This document shows, one piece after another, positions 1-8,667 of a stretch of 46,110 nucleotides of DNA. Every line of letters starts with the position of its first letter. Position 1 is the stretch's first letter. The stretch is from positions 1-46,110 of the forward strand of contig CAZZFA010000039.1 of the NCBI GenBank assembly GCA_964653435.1, given 5' to 3'. The notes under the pieces were generated by a model. The model had not been told where the DNA came from and did not search any database. It saw only the letters and a program-made list of their open reading frames with translations. Source of the stretch: CAZMVY01 sp964653435. Its GTDB lineage: Bacteria > Planctomycetota > Phycisphaerae > UBA1845 > PWPN01. The position numbers and the translations under genes were made by a program.

Positions 1-19
1 GGCGGCACCGACCGCGGGC

Positions 20-144
20 CCGTCCCGTAGGGACGGCTGAGCGGCGCGCACGAATATCAGTCGTCCCTACAGGACTCTGCGATGTGGCGGCCCCCGCTAC
101 CCAGCGATAAATCGCTGGGCTATTGTCGAATGTCCCTCCGGGAC
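20..144. repeat. Palindromic intergenic element (GTCCC/GGGAC family)
   Basis: Three hairpins are visible. CCGTCCC-GTA-GGGACGG lies at 20-36, a perfect 9-bp stem CCCAGCGAT-AA-ATCGCTGGG at 100-119, and GTCCC-TCC-GGGAC at 132-144. From memory, similar GTCCC/GGGAC-bounded hairpin elements are common between genes in Planctomycetota and Acidobacteriota. That supports the lineage guess, but I could not check copy number. Confidence 0.6.
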
Positions 145-150
145 AAGACG

Positions 151-472
151 TTGGCAACAAGGTGTCGGCGCCAAGGCGTTGGCGACAAGACGTTGGCGCC
201 AAGGCCTTGGCGACAAGGCGTTGGCAACAAGACCTTGGCAACAAAACCTTGGCGACAAGGCGTTGGCAACAAGACCTTGGCGACAAGGCCTTGGCAACAA
301 GACCTTGGCGACAAGGCCTTGGCAACAAGACGGTGGCGGCAAGGCGTTGGCGGCAAGGCGTTGGCAACAAGGGGTTGGCGACAAGGGGTTGGCAACTTCC
401 GCAAGGCACGCCAACTCAGCACGCGTATCGTTGGCAACAAGGTGTTGGCGACAAGACGTTGGCGACAAGGCG
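151..472 (+). repeat. 14-bp minisatellite, 17 contiguous units plus 3 outlying
   Basis: Seventeen head-to-tail units of consensus TTGGCRACAAGRCS run from 151 to 388, with a decaying 18th at 389. Three more units lie at about 431-472. From 249 to 332 two variants alternate (GACAAGGC and AACAAGACC types), giving a 28-bp higher-order period. Isolated copies of the junction ACAAGGCGTTGGCG recur near 531 and 601. No cas genes or unique spacers are present, so this is a tandem repeat and not a CRISPR array. Confidence 0.9.
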
Positions 473-850
473 CCCGCATCTTCGCAAATCCGAGGTGGCG
501 AAAACAAGAAGGGGTTCACAGGACGCTTACACAAGGCGTTGGCGTCGAACCCGAATTGCAACCCCAACGCAAGCGCCACTCATCCCGTCCCCCGTCTTAC
601 ACAAGGCGTTGGCGTCGATCCGAATCGCAACGGCCGTCATCCGGCGGCTTCCAGAGGTGTGAGCAAGCCTGACAGGCCGTTGAAATATCGGGGCACTCGC
701 CGACATCGCGTTTTCGGTTTCGCCGGTGCGGTCGGCGGCAACGGTTCGTGACCTTTTCAACGGGCTGCCAAGCTGAAGGTGGTGGCAAACCCGCGTCGGA
801 CAAAGCCGACGGTATGCCGCGCACACAAGGCCGCCTTTGGCCGGTGCAGG

Positions 851-971
851 CATGGGCTTCATCCCCTTCCACGCTTACCGCCCAGCGGGCTTCGGCCGGC
901 GGGCCTTTGGCCGCCGCGTGGAGGCACGGGCTGCATCTCCTTCCGCGCTTGCCGCCCAGCGGGCTTGAGCC
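851..971 (+). repeat. 47-bp imperfect direct repeat, two copies
   Basis: Positions 851-897 and 925-971 match at about 40 of 47 bases with a 74-bp offset. Both contain CCGCCCAGCGGGCTT. The spacer carries the palindromic GGCCTTTGGCC-type sequence also seen just before the first copy. Function is unknown. Confidence 0.7.
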
Positions 972-1045
972 GAGCCTGGTGAATGCCCGCCGCCCACCGT
1001 CTGCAACTACGACTCTGCACCCCCCTTGCCTTTCGGGGTTGTGGA

Positions 1046-2056
1046 TCATTCCTGATCCTTGAGGACGAGGACGCCCGTTCCGTTGATTCGATCCGCCTTG
1101 AGGTCCTGCAGGGCGCGATTCGCGTCCGCGAGGGCATAGCTGGTTGTGTGCGGGCGAATGGGGATCTCGGCGGCCTCGGCGAGCAGCTCACGGCCGTCGG
1201 CCCGGGTGTTGGCCGTGACGGAGGTGATTGTGCGCTCGTAGAAAACGTGCTTCTCGTAGTCGAGTGCGGGGATGGGCGTCATGTAGATGCCGGCCAGGGC
1301 GAGCGTGCCGCCTTTCCTGAGGGCTTCGAGGGCCGGCGGCACGAGTTCGCCGGCGGGCGCGAAGATGATCGCGCTATCGACCTTCACCGGCATGTCGCCG
1401 GCGTGCTCGCCGACCCACGTCGCGCCCATCCGGCGGGCCAGCTCGCGATGACGCTCGCCGCGCGTGACGACGTAAACCGGACAGCCGCGGTGGCGGGCGA
1501 TCTGAATGACCACGTGCGCCGACGAGCCGAAACCATAAAGACCGAGCGTCCCGCCACGGGGAAGGTTGCTGCGCTTGAGGGCGTGGTAGCCGATGATCCC
1601 GGCACAGAGCAGCGGGGCGGCGTCCGCGTCGCTGAAGGCGGCGGGAATCTCGTAGGCGTACTCCTCCGGCACGACGGCGTACTCGGCGTACCCGCCGTCG
1701 GCATGGTAGCCGGTGAACCGGGAGGATTCGCAGAGGTTCTCGCGGCCGGATCGGCAGAAGGCGCACTCGCCGCACGTGTGCCGCAACCATGCGACGCCGA
1801 TCCGCTGACCGGTGCGGAGGCGGCGGCAGCCCTCGCCGAGCCTGTCCACGACGCCGACGACCTGGTGGCCGGGGATGACGGGACGTTTCTGCGGGGGGAG
1901 TTCCTCCTCGACCACATGGAGATCGGTGCGGCAGATCGCGCAGCAGCGGACCTTGAGCCGGACCTCGCCGGGGCCCGGCTGTGGATCGGGCAGGTCCACC
2001 CATCGCAGCGGGGAGGTCTCAACCGGTGCGGACTTCTCGAGAACCATCGCTTTCAT
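1046..2056 (-). CDS. Zinc-dependent alcohol dehydrogenase, MDR superfamily
   Basis: A 336-residue medium-chain dehydrogenase/reductase, expected to oxidise or reduce alcohols and aldehydes with NAD(P) in the cytoplasm. The N-terminal GroES-like domain has the catalytic-zinc ligand C42 in CAICRTDLH and H64 in GHQ, where GHE is usual. Structural-zinc cysteines are C95, C98, C101 and C109. The Rossmann domain carries LYGFGSSAHV. The pattern resembles the subfamily described as zinc-binding alcohol dehydrogenase family 2. I chose the ATG at 2056, which has GGAGA upstream and gives the canonical MKAMVL start; the open frame extends upstream without homology. The substrate cannot be told from sequence. 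It is transcribed divergently from the PEBP gene. Confidence 0.9.
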   Translation of the reverse strand: MKAMVLEKSAPVETSPLRWVDLPDPQPGPGEVRLKVRCCAICRTDLHVVEEELPPQKRPVIPGHQVVGVVDRLGEGCRRLRTGQRIGVAWLRHTCGECAFCRSGRENLCESSRFTGYHADGGYAEYAVVPEEYAYEIPAAFSDADAAPLLCAGIIGYHALKRSNLPRGGTLGLYGFGSSAHVVIQIARHRGCPVYVVTRGERHRELARRMGATWVGEHAGDMPVKVDSAIIFAPAGELVPPALEALRKGGTLALAGIYMTPIPALDYEKHVFYERTITSVTANTRADGRELLAEAAEIPIRPHTTSYALADANRALQDLKADRINGTGVLVLKDQE

Positions 2057-2180
2057 GGTGCGTTCTCCGTGTCGAGGGGGTCGAGCGTCGCGCCGGCCCG
2101 GCAGCCGGCGTGATGCCCGCCCGCGAACAGACGCCATGACCCGCATCGAAAACGGTACTGGTCGGCCGTTGCCGGCCTGT

Positions 2181-2186
2181 TATAAT
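2181..2186 (+). promoter_or_regulatory. Candidate -10 box for the PEBP-family gene
   Basis: A perfect TATAAT stands 31 nt before the chosen start codon in this GC-rich gap. No good -35 hexamer lies 16-18 nt upstream, so support is partial. Confidence 0.3.
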
Positions 2187-2217
2187 GATAGCGACGGCAC
2201 GCCGCGAGGCGCGGAGT

Positions 2218-2853
2218 ATGATCGAGTCACGTCGAGCATGGTGGTGGGCCGCAGCGATCCAGTCCATCTGTGCCCTTGTATCACCCGGCTGCCGTCAGAA
2301 CGAACAGCCCTCGCCGGGCACGACGGCACCGGAACCCGCCCCGAACGCGACCCAGCCCAGTGAAGGAGGCTCATCTGTGAGAATGATGCTCAAGAGCGAG
2401 GCGTTTCACAACGGCCAGCCGATCCCCACCCGGTACACCGAAGACGGCGAGGATGTCTCGCCGCCCCTGGCGTGGTCCAACGTGCCGCCGCTGGCAAAGG
2501 AGCTGGCGCTGATCTGCGATGACCCGGATGCGCCGACGGAGGAACCGTGGGTCCACTGGGTGATCTACAAGATCCCGACGACGGCGACCGGGCTGGCGGA
2601 GGGCATCCAGCGCGCGGAACGGCTGCCTCCGCCGCTCAAGGCACTGCAGGGGAAGAACTCATGGAACGTCGTCGGGTATCGCGGCCCGGCGCCGCCGAAG
2701 GGACACGGCGTACACCACTACCATTTCAAACTCTATGCGCTGAACACCCCGCTGACGCTCGGACCGAACCAGGACAAAGCCGCGTTGCTCAAGGCGATGT
2801 CCGGGCATATATTGGCCGAGTGCGAGCTGGTCGGGACGTATCAGCGACCGTAG
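2218..2853 (+). CDS. YbhB/YbcL (PEBP, Raf-kinase-inhibitor-like) lipoprotein
   Basis: A 211-residue phosphatidylethanolamine-binding-protein family member. The N-terminus has a hydrophobic Trp/Ala stretch ending at a Cys near residue 25 (SPGC), which suggests lipoprotein export although the lipobox is not ideal. A Pro/Ser/Thr-rich linker follows. The PEBP fold begins near residue 55 with DGEDVSPPL and carries the family signatures DDPDAP, PWVHWVIYKIP and GYRGPAPPKG...HHYHFKLYAL. Bacterial members have no firmly assigned physiological role; ligand binding or inhibition of a protease is possible. The ATG at 2218 was chosen because it opens directly onto the signal sequence. A more upstream ATG (2185) would add eleven unlikely residues. 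Confidence 0.88.
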   Translation: MIESRRAWWWAAAIQSICALVSPGCRQNEQPSPGTTAPEPAPNATQPSEGGSSVRMMLKSEAFHNGQPIPTRYTEDGEDVSPPLAWSNVPPLAKELALICDDPDAPTEEPWVHWVIYKIPTTATGLAEGIQRAERLPPPLKALQGKNSWNVVGYRGPAPPKGHGVHHYHFKLYALNTPLTLGPNQDKAALLKAMSGHILAECELVGTYQRP

Positions 2854-2960
2854 GTCTGCCGGCGCCTGCCGGAACCACGGAGCCGCCCAGCCCCCGGAAG
2901 CAGCTCGATACCCCCGACGCCCGAACGCGCGGGGTACGTTCCTCTTTCCACCGGGAGCAC

Positions 2961-5516
2961 ATGGACTCTATGCGCAAATCGTCCGTGCCGTACGTGACCG
3001 TCCTGGGCATTGTTGCATGGTTCTGTTCGCAAAGCGGGCTCGCGGCAGGCGACGCCGTTTCGCTCGTGCCGGCGCCGAAGGAGGTGCGGTGGGCCGACGG
3101 GCCGGCGGTACCGCTGGAAGACGGCGGCGTTGCCATTGTGATCGGGGACAAGGCCGGCGAGCCGGCGAAGGCAGCGGCCGATCTGCTTCGTCGCCGGGTG
3201 TCGAAGCGATTCGGACAGGACTGGCCGATCCTCACCGAGAGCGGCGACTGGAGGAAGCACAACGTGATCGTGCTGCTCGGTGAGCGGGCGACGAACGGCT
3301 GGCTCGATCGCCTGTGTACCGAGAAGTATGTCGACCTGAGCGAATCGGCACCCGGGTTTGACGGCTACGTGATCCGCGTATTCTCCGCGGACGGTCGGAC
3401 GATCGCGCTGGTCGGCGGGAGCAACGCGCGCGGAACGCTCTACGGGCAGGACACGCTGTACCAGCTCCTGGCGCGGCAGGACGGCAAGACCGTGCTGCGC
3501 GAGGCATCGATCCGCGACTGGCCGACGGTACCCTGGCGCGGCCGACCGCAGACGACCGTGGCGGCGCACCTGCAGCCGGGCATGATGGACGTCTATGCGA
3601 TCTCGCGCGTGAACTTCATCGACCTGCGAAACGGAACGTACGCCTTCGAGCCGGATTACGTGCTGACGGACAAGGACAGGGCCGAGATCACGGAGGCGAT
3701 CCGGCTCGCGCACCAGCGCGACATCATCGTCTTCGGCACGGTGAACTGCGGCGTGCCGCGGGCAAAGTACGACGCCGTGATGGCCCGGTTCGAGGAGTTT
3801 CTCTCGCTCGGGGTGGATGGATTGTGGCCGTCGTTCGACGACAAGGGGCCGGGCGAGGCCCCGGAAGAGCTTGTCGCCAGGGTCGTCGCGCTGGGCCGAT
3901 CGCACGGAATCCGCGGCAGCCGCATCGCGATCACGCCGCCCAAAGGCTCGTACCAGGTCATCACCGCGCCGTTTAACGCGAAGATCATGAAGGTGCCGGG
4001 CATGGACGAGGCGCTCTGGTTCTGGACGCCCATCCCGTCGGCCGAGGCGTTTGCGGCGGCGCGGTCGATCGGGCTCAAGACGAGAATGTCGTGGTGGCAC
4101 AACTGGCCGCGCCCGCTCAGCGGGTTCACGCACGTCAGCGGCGGCAGCGTTCTCGGCGGCGGCCGGCGGGCCTACATGGAGGTGCCGCCGATGGCGTGCG
4201 GCTGGCACGAGCCGACGTACGAGGAGCTGGCCGCCGACGGGAAGAACGTGCAGGCCGTCATGCCGTGGGGCGGAAATGCGTGGGAGCCGTACTACATCGT
4301 ACCGATCGTGAACTGGTGGGGCTGGAGCCCTGAAGAACCGGACTGGAACGGGGTGCGCCGCCGCATCTACGGCATCGTCTTCGGACCGTCGGCAGTGGAC
4401 GCAGCGATGAAGTTCGATGACGCACTGGTGCAGGCCAAGCGGCTGTTCGTTCTTGCCCCGGGCAAGGGCGGCGACCGGCCGGTGGCCCCCGCAAGACTCA
4501 AGAACGTGGCGGACCGTGCGAAGGCCGTGGCGCTGGTCGGGACCCTCGAAAGGCTGTTGCCCAATATCGTCGAGCGGGCCGTCGGCGAGACGATGCTCGA
4601 CACCGAACGGCTGCGGCGGAACCTGCTCGAGCCGATGGAGGCGGAGGTTCGCGCGGCGAAAGCGGCCGCGACGCTGGCATATCCGGAGTACTGGTGGGAC
4701 GAGCACCAGAGGAAGGTACTCGACGCCGTCTACGCCGAGGACTTGCAGCGAGCGGATGAGCTGACGGCGGGCGTCCGCGAGCGCGTGATGGCGGAACTCG
4801 ACGAAATCAGCCGATCGCTGGGGTTCCTCGACATTACGCAGCCATACGTCGATGGGTGGCGTCGGCGGGCCGGGCTCAACGGACAGGGTTGGCAGAACCG
4901 GGTGCTGGAGCGGCGGGCCGAGGTGCCCAGGCGGGCCGACCATTACGGGTATTACGCGGTCAAGATCTCGGACCTGCTCAAGGGCTTGTCGCGGCCGCCG
5001 GTGGAATGGGGGCGCGGCAAGGCCGAACGGCAGCTTCACATTCTGGCCACGGCGATGCCGGGGGCGCAGGAGCAATTCCAGGGCGAGTGGGTCGGCGGGA
5101 TCTACGGCCAGAGTGCGCCGGTTGCGGCGTTGTTCGCGCTGACCAAGGACGGCGCCTGCAACGCGGGAGACTACAGCGAGCTGCCGGTGACGGTTCCCGT
5201 GTCGGGACCGCGAGAGCGGCTGGGGCTTCTGGTATTCATGAACCGCCATACCAAGGACGCGTTCGGGCTGGAGGAGTCGCCGGGGCGATGGGCGGGGTTC
5301 GCATCGGTGCAACTACTCTGGGGCGACCGGGTTCTCTGGGAAGGCGATGTCGGGCTGCCTCGCGACGGCCGGCCGTGGGACCTGGTCCGGCTACCCGTCA
5401 TTCCGGACAGCGTATCCGAATTACGCCTGCGGCTGCGCGTGCAGGATCGCAAGGATTCGCAGGGCATGCAGGCAATCGTGTTCGTGGGGCCGCTTCATCT
5501 GGTGGAAGTGCCCTGA
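2961..5516 (+). CDS. Secreted GH84-like beta-N-acetylglucosaminidase
   Basis: An 851-residue exported protein with a signal peptide (hydrophobic residues 8-27, cleavage near LAAG). It has the layout of bacterial O-GlcNAcase/hyaluronidase-type glycosidases. An N-terminal mixed alpha/beta domain (about 30-190) carries VPAPKEV and the GGSNARGTLYG signature. A TIM-barrel region (about 195-520) follows. The adjacent Asp pair D293-D294 in PSFDDK sits where GH84 enzymes keep their substrate-assisted catalytic aspartates. Downstream FWTPIPS and MSWWHNWP match the order of GH84 motifs. The helical region at 520-700 and a beta-rich C-terminal domain are unassigned. Likely substrates are N-acetylhexosaminides in glycans (inference). 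The start follows GGGAG; a second in-frame ATG lies at 2970. Confidence 0.75.
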   Translation: MDSMRKSSVPYVTVLGIVAWFCSQSGLAAGDAVSLVPAPKEVRWADGPAVPLEDGGVAIVIGDKAGEPAKAAADLLRRRVSKRFGQDWPILTESGDWRKHNVIVLLGERATNGWLDRLCTEKYVDLSESAPGFDGYVIRVFSADGRTIALVGGSNARGTLYGQDTLYQLLARQDGKTVLREASIRDWPTVPWRGRPQTTVAAHLQPGMMDVYAISRVNFIDLRNGTYAFEPDYVLTDKDRAEITEAIRLAHQRDIIVFGTVNCGVPRAKYDAVMARFEEFLSLGVDGLWPSFDDKGPGEAPEELVARVVALGRSHGIRGSRIAITPPKGSYQVITAPFNAKIMKVPGMDEALWFWTPIPSAEAFAAARSIGLKTRMSWWHNWPRPLSGFTHVSGGSVLGGGRRAYMEVPPMACGWHEPTYEELAADGKNVQAVMPWGGNAWEPYYIVPIVNWWGWSPEEPDWNGVRRRIYGIVFGPSAVDAAMKFDDALVQAKRLFVLAPGKGGDRPVAPARLKNVADRAKAVALVGTLERLLPNIVERAVGETMLDTERLRRNLLEPMEAEVRAAKAAATLAYPEYWWDEHQRKVLDAVYAEDLQRADELTAGVRERVMAELDEISRSLGFLDITQPYVDGWRRRAGLNGQGWQNRVLERRAEVPRRADHYGYYAVKISDLLKGLSRPPVEWGRGKAERQLHILATAMPGAQEQFQGEWVGGIYGQSAPVAALFALTKDGACNAGDYSELPVTVPVSGPRERLGLLVFMNRHTKDAFGLEESPGRWAGFASVQLLWGDRVLWEGDVGLPRDGRPWDLVRLPVIPDSVSELRLRLRVQDRKDSQGMQAIVFVGPLHLVEVP

Positions 5517-5610
5517 GGCGGCCTTCGGCCACGCCCCAACACGGGGGGACGGCCGCCGTGATCCCGAGCGAAGCGAAGGTCCGGCTTGCCGGCGCCAATC
5601 AGACGAATGG
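5517..5610 (+). repeat. Partial copy of the dispersed gene-end repeat
   Basis: Beginning at the glycosidase stop codon, this segment has the modules GGCCTTCGGCC, a C-run, then GAGCGAAGCGAAG and CGCCAATC, in the same order as the left half of the full copies at 16590 and 34985. The right half is missing. The remaining gap to 5718 shows no gene. Confidence 0.55.
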
Positions 5611-5718
5611 GCACGCAATGACGTGGCCTGCCGGACAAACCGGCTTGTAACCGCCGTGGCCGGTTCATAACATGGCATTGCCGTCGGCGTCTATGCGCTG
5701 AGACGAAGGGAGCGCGCG

Positions 5719-7551
5719 ATGACCGATCTGGATCGAATGGTGCGCCTTGCACAGCACCGCCTCTGGCTGAATCGCTGGCTGCGGCTGCTCGGGTGGTCCG
5801 CCACGGTCACCGCCGCTACCTACGTGCTCGTGGCGCTGATCAATAAGCTTTTCTCGCTCACGGAGCATCCGTGGTTCTACCCGGGTGCGGCGGCGGTCGC
5901 GGCCGGCGGCGCGCTGCTGATCTCGACGGTGTGGTTCCTTGCCACGCGCGATGACCGCCCCACCGCCGCCGCCACGCTCGACCTGGCCGCCGGGCTGAAG
6001 GAACGCATCAGCAGCGGCCTCTACTGCGCCGGGTCCACGGACCCGTTCGCACGGGCCGTCTACGAGGACGCCCGGCGCATCAGCCGGTCCCTATCCCCCA
6101 GGGCTCACCTTCGAGTAGTGTTTCCGCGGTCGGGGCACTATGCGTTCGCAACCGTCGCGCTGGCACTGATCGTTTCGTTCGCGATCCCGCCCATGGACCT
6201 GCTCGGCCGCCAGGAGGAGCACCGCATCGCGGAAGTCCGTCAGGAGGGCGTCAAGCAGACCCGGGCCGTCGTCGTCAAGACGTTTGAACAGGTGAAGAAG
6301 CTGGCCAACGAGAACCCGCTGCTGCAGAAGATGGACGGCCTGAAGGAACTGGACCCGCTCGCCGAGCCGCAGGCCGAATCGCCGCTTGACGTGAAACAGG
6401 ACGCCATCAAGAAGATCGACAATCTCGTCAAGAACGTGCAGGAACAGCAGGCCCGGGCGGAGCGGGACCGGGTCGAGGCGATCAAGAAGATGCTGCGGCG
6501 GGCCAGCGACCTGCAACAGAGCCGCGACAGCGCGATGGACAAGCTCAACCGGGCCCTGGCCTCCGGCGACTTCCAGGCGGGCCGCGAGGCGATCCGGCAG
6601 ATGCAGGAACGGCTCGCTCAGACCCCGCAGACTCCCGAACAGAAGCAGCAGGCCGAGGCACTCAAGCAGCAACTCGCCCAGATGGCCGAACGGCTTGAGA
6701 AGGCCGCCGCCGCCCAGACGCTCGACCGCAAGCTCGCCGAGGAACTCCAGAAGGCCGGCATCGACGCGAAAGACATCGAGAAGAAGCTCGCCGGCCTGAG
6801 CAAGGAAGATTTCGAGAAGCTCGCCCGACAGCTCCAGCAGAAGGGCCTGACGCAGCAGCAGGCGCAGGACCTCGTCAAGAAGCTCCAGCAGCAGAGCGAA
6901 GCCCGCCAGGCATGCCGGAAGATGGCCGACGGCCTGGCAAAGGCCGCACAGGGCATGAACCTGGCGGCGGGCGGCGCGGCGGGCGGCGCACAGGGCCTCG
7001 CCATGGCGGCGGAGCAGCTCAGTGAACTCGAACAGGCCCAGCAGAATCTCGACCAGCTCCAGCTCGCCCTCGACAGTCTGGAGGACATGAAGTCACAGCT
7101 CGGCAAGCCGTGCAGCCAGTGCAACGGCACCGGCATGTGCAATGGCAAGCCGTGCTCCGCCTGCGGCGGCAGCGGGTGCGGCATGGGCAACACGCCCGGC
7201 CGTGGCGGATCGGGCGGCGGAATGGGAGGTCTCGGTCGCGGTCAGGGCGGCATCGCGCCCGTTTCGGAGACGTCGTTCCGCACGAAGCGCGAACGGACCC
7301 CGGTCATCACGGGCCGGGGCAGCCTGATTGGCCAGAGCTGGGTGCAGGGCGAACAGATCAAGGGCGAGGCTACCGCGGAATACGTCGGCACCGCGATCTC
7401 GGCGGAGCGCGACGCGGCCGAGGCCATTCACGAAGAGAAGATCCCGCGGCAGTACCGCAAGACCGTCGGGACGTATTTCAGGCGCATCGCCGAGGATGCG
7501 AAGAACGCCGCGGGTAGCGGGTCCGCCGCGACGCCGGACGGCCAGAAGTGA
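5719..7551 (+). CDS. DUF4175-like membrane protein with coiled coil and DnaJ-type Cys motif
   Basis: A 610-residue protein. Two N-terminal membrane helices (about 20-45 and 52-74) and a third near 138-158 anchor it. A long charged, Gln-rich coiled-coil segment (about 165-450) follows. Then comes a cysteine block, CSQCNGTG (C465, C468) and CSACGGSG (C479, C482), which copies the CxxCxGxG knuckles of the DnaJ zinc domain, followed by a Gly-rich linker and a conserved-looking tail. TM helices plus a long coil resemble DUF4175 proteins, which sit with MoxR/vWA genes. It opens the cluster, so a role in the same envelope complex is inferred. AAGGGAG precedes the ATG well. The NHL gene follows after 4 nt. 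Confidence 0.75.
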   Translation: MTDLDRMVRLAQHRLWLNRWLRLLGWSATVTAATYVLVALINKLFSLTEHPWFYPGAAAVAAGGALLISTVWFLATRDDRPTAAATLDLAAGLKERISSGLYCAGSTDPFARAVYEDARRISRSLSPRAHLRVVFPRSGHYAFATVALALIVSFAIPPMDLLGRQEEHRIAEVRQEGVKQTRAVVVKTFEQVKKLANENPLLQKMDGLKELDPLAEPQAESPLDVKQDAIKKIDNLVKNVQEQQARAERDRVEAIKKMLRRASDLQQSRDSAMDKLNRALASGDFQAGREAIRQMQERLAQTPQTPEQKQQAEALKQQLAQMAERLEKAAAAQTLDRKLAEELQKAGIDAKDIEKKLAGLSKEDFEKLARQLQQKGLTQQQAQDLVKKLQQQSEARQACRKMADGLAKAAQGMNLAAGGAAGGAQGLAMAAEQLSELEQAQQNLDQLQLALDSLEDMKSQLGKPCSQCNGTGMCNGKPCSACGGSGCGMGNTPGRGGSGGGMGGLGRGQGGIAPVSETSFRTKRERTPVITGRGSLIGQSWVQGEQIKGEATAEYVGTAISAERDAAEAIHEEKIPRQYRKTVGTYFRRIAEDAKNAAGSGSAATPDGQK

Positions 7552-7555
7552 ATCG

Positions 7556-8593
7556 ATGCGAACCGACGGAAAAGGCGTCAGACCGCGTGCCCTCGGCATA
7601 CGGGCAACGCGTCTCGCACGCGACAGCCGCCGCGACGTACCGGCGGTGTGTGCGCCATCGCCATGCGGCCGCATTCCCTCGTCGCGCCGTCGCTTCGTCG
7701 CCTGCATTCTCGCTCTCGCGTTTCTGGGGGGATGCGGCGGGAAGGCGCCCGGCGGATCGAAGCCGGAGCTGATCTTCGGGCAGACGGGGCTTGGCCCGGG
7801 CGACTTCAGCTATCCGCGGGCAATCGCCATCGCGCCCGACGGCTGCGTCTTCGTCATCGACAAGACCGCACGCGTGCAGCGGTTCAGCCCGCAGGGCCGG
7901 TACGAACACGGCTGGCGGATGCCGGAGTGGGAGGCGGGCAAGCCGACCGGTATAACCGTCGACCCGCGGGGCCGCCTGCTCATCGCCGACACGCATTATC
8001 ACCGCGTGATGATCTACGACCGCGAGGGCACGCTGCTGGGGCGCTTCGGCGAGCGCGGTTCGGGGCCGGGGCAGTTCGAGTTCCCGACGGCGGTGGCGGT
8101 GGACGGCGACGGGTTCCTCTATGTCAGTGAGTACGGTGGCAACGACCGCATCAGCAAGTTCACGCCCGACTACCGGTTCGTAATGTCGTTCGGCGGCCCC
8201 GACGCAGGCGAGGCATCGCTGCTGCGGCCGGAATCGCTCGACTTCGACGCGGAGCAGACGCTGTGGGTGGCAGACGCCTGCCACCACCGCCTGTGCCGGT
8301 TCTCGCGAGAGGGTAAACTGCTCTCGACGGCAGGCCGCGAAGGCTCCGGGGCCGGCCAGTTGCGATATCCGTACTGCGTCCGCGTCTGCCGCGACGGGAA
8401 TCTTCTCGTGACGGAGTTCGGCAACAACCGCGTGCAGATGCTGACGCCGCAGGGCCGGAGCCTCTGGACCTGGGGCACGGCCGGGCACGACCCCGGGCAG
8501 TTGGCGTATCCGTGGGCGGCGGCCACAAGCCCTGACGGCCGCGTGTACGTGGTGGATTCGGGCAACAACCGAATCCAGGTGTTTCGCCTGTAG
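7556..8593 (+). CDS. NHL-repeat beta-propeller lipoprotein
   Basis: About 345 residues. The signal segment RRRFVACILALAFLGGC has a good lipobox, so the protein is probably lipid-anchored. The rest is about six NHL repeats (motifs such as LGRFGERGSGPGQFEFP, PTAVAVDGDGFLYVSEY, GNNRIQVF), predicting a six-bladed propeller used for protein or ligand contact. The ATG at 7556 lies 4 nt after the previous stop and implies translational coupling, but it gives an unusually long Arg-rich leader. A GTG at 7646, close to the signal peptide, is an alternative with no clear Shine-Dalgarno site. It is part of the vWA/MoxR cluster by strand and spacing. Confidence 0.8.
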   Translation: MRTDGKGVRPRALGIRATRLARDSRRDVPAVCAPSPCGRIPSSRRRFVACILALAFLGGCGGKAPGGSKPELIFGQTGLGPGDFSYPRAIAIAPDGCVFVIDKTARVQRFSPQGRYEHGWRMPEWEAGKPTGITVDPRGRLLIADTHYHRVMIYDREGTLLGRFGERGSGPGQFEFPTAVAVDGDGFLYVSEYGGNDRISKFTPDYRFVMSFGGPDAGEASLLRPESLDFDAEQTLWVADACHHRLCRFSREGKLLSTAGREGSGAGQLRYPYCVRVCRDGNLLVTEFGNNRVQMLTPQGRSLWTWGTAGHDPGQLAYPWAAATSPDGRVYVVDSGNNRIQVFRL

Positions 8594-8600
8594 CTCGTAT

Positions 8601-8630
8601 TCACCACGGAGACACGCCGGCACGGAGAAG
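8601..8630 (+). repeat. Left 30-bp inverted repeat of the GxxExxY cassette
   Basis: TCACCACGGAGACACGCCGG followed by CACGGAGAAG. It starts 7 nt after the NHL stop codon and pairs with 9034-9063. Confidence 0.8.
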
Positions 8631-8667
8631 ACAAGACCCTTTGAACCGAGCGCATCGAGACTCGACA

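Larger units (their letters stand above)
1..1045. other. Gene-free, repeat-dense region
   Basis: No convincing protein gene is visible in this first kilobase. Open frames exist on both strands, but they follow from the repeat composition: a 14-bp unit is not a multiple of three, so it reads open in every frame and gives low-complexity translations rich in Trp, Arg, Gln, Gly and Ala. The stretch holds a palindromic intergenic element, a minisatellite, two spaced copies of a ~37-bp sequence containing the unit (about 526-562 and 595-631) and a 47-bp direct repeat. It ends at the stop codon of the minus-strand dehydrogenase. Confidence 0.7.

Noticed and set aside
151..472. CRISPR array
   Set aside because: Repeat unit is 14 bp and contiguous with no unique spacers; no cas genes nearby.
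82..751. Overlapping frames in three registers on the plus strand and two on the minus strand
   Set aside because: All derive from the 14-bp tandem repeat, so they are repeat translations and not genes.
2841..5312. Minus-strand 823-codon frame opposite the glycosidase
   Set aside because: Shadow of a GC-rich gene with no recognisable domain or signal.
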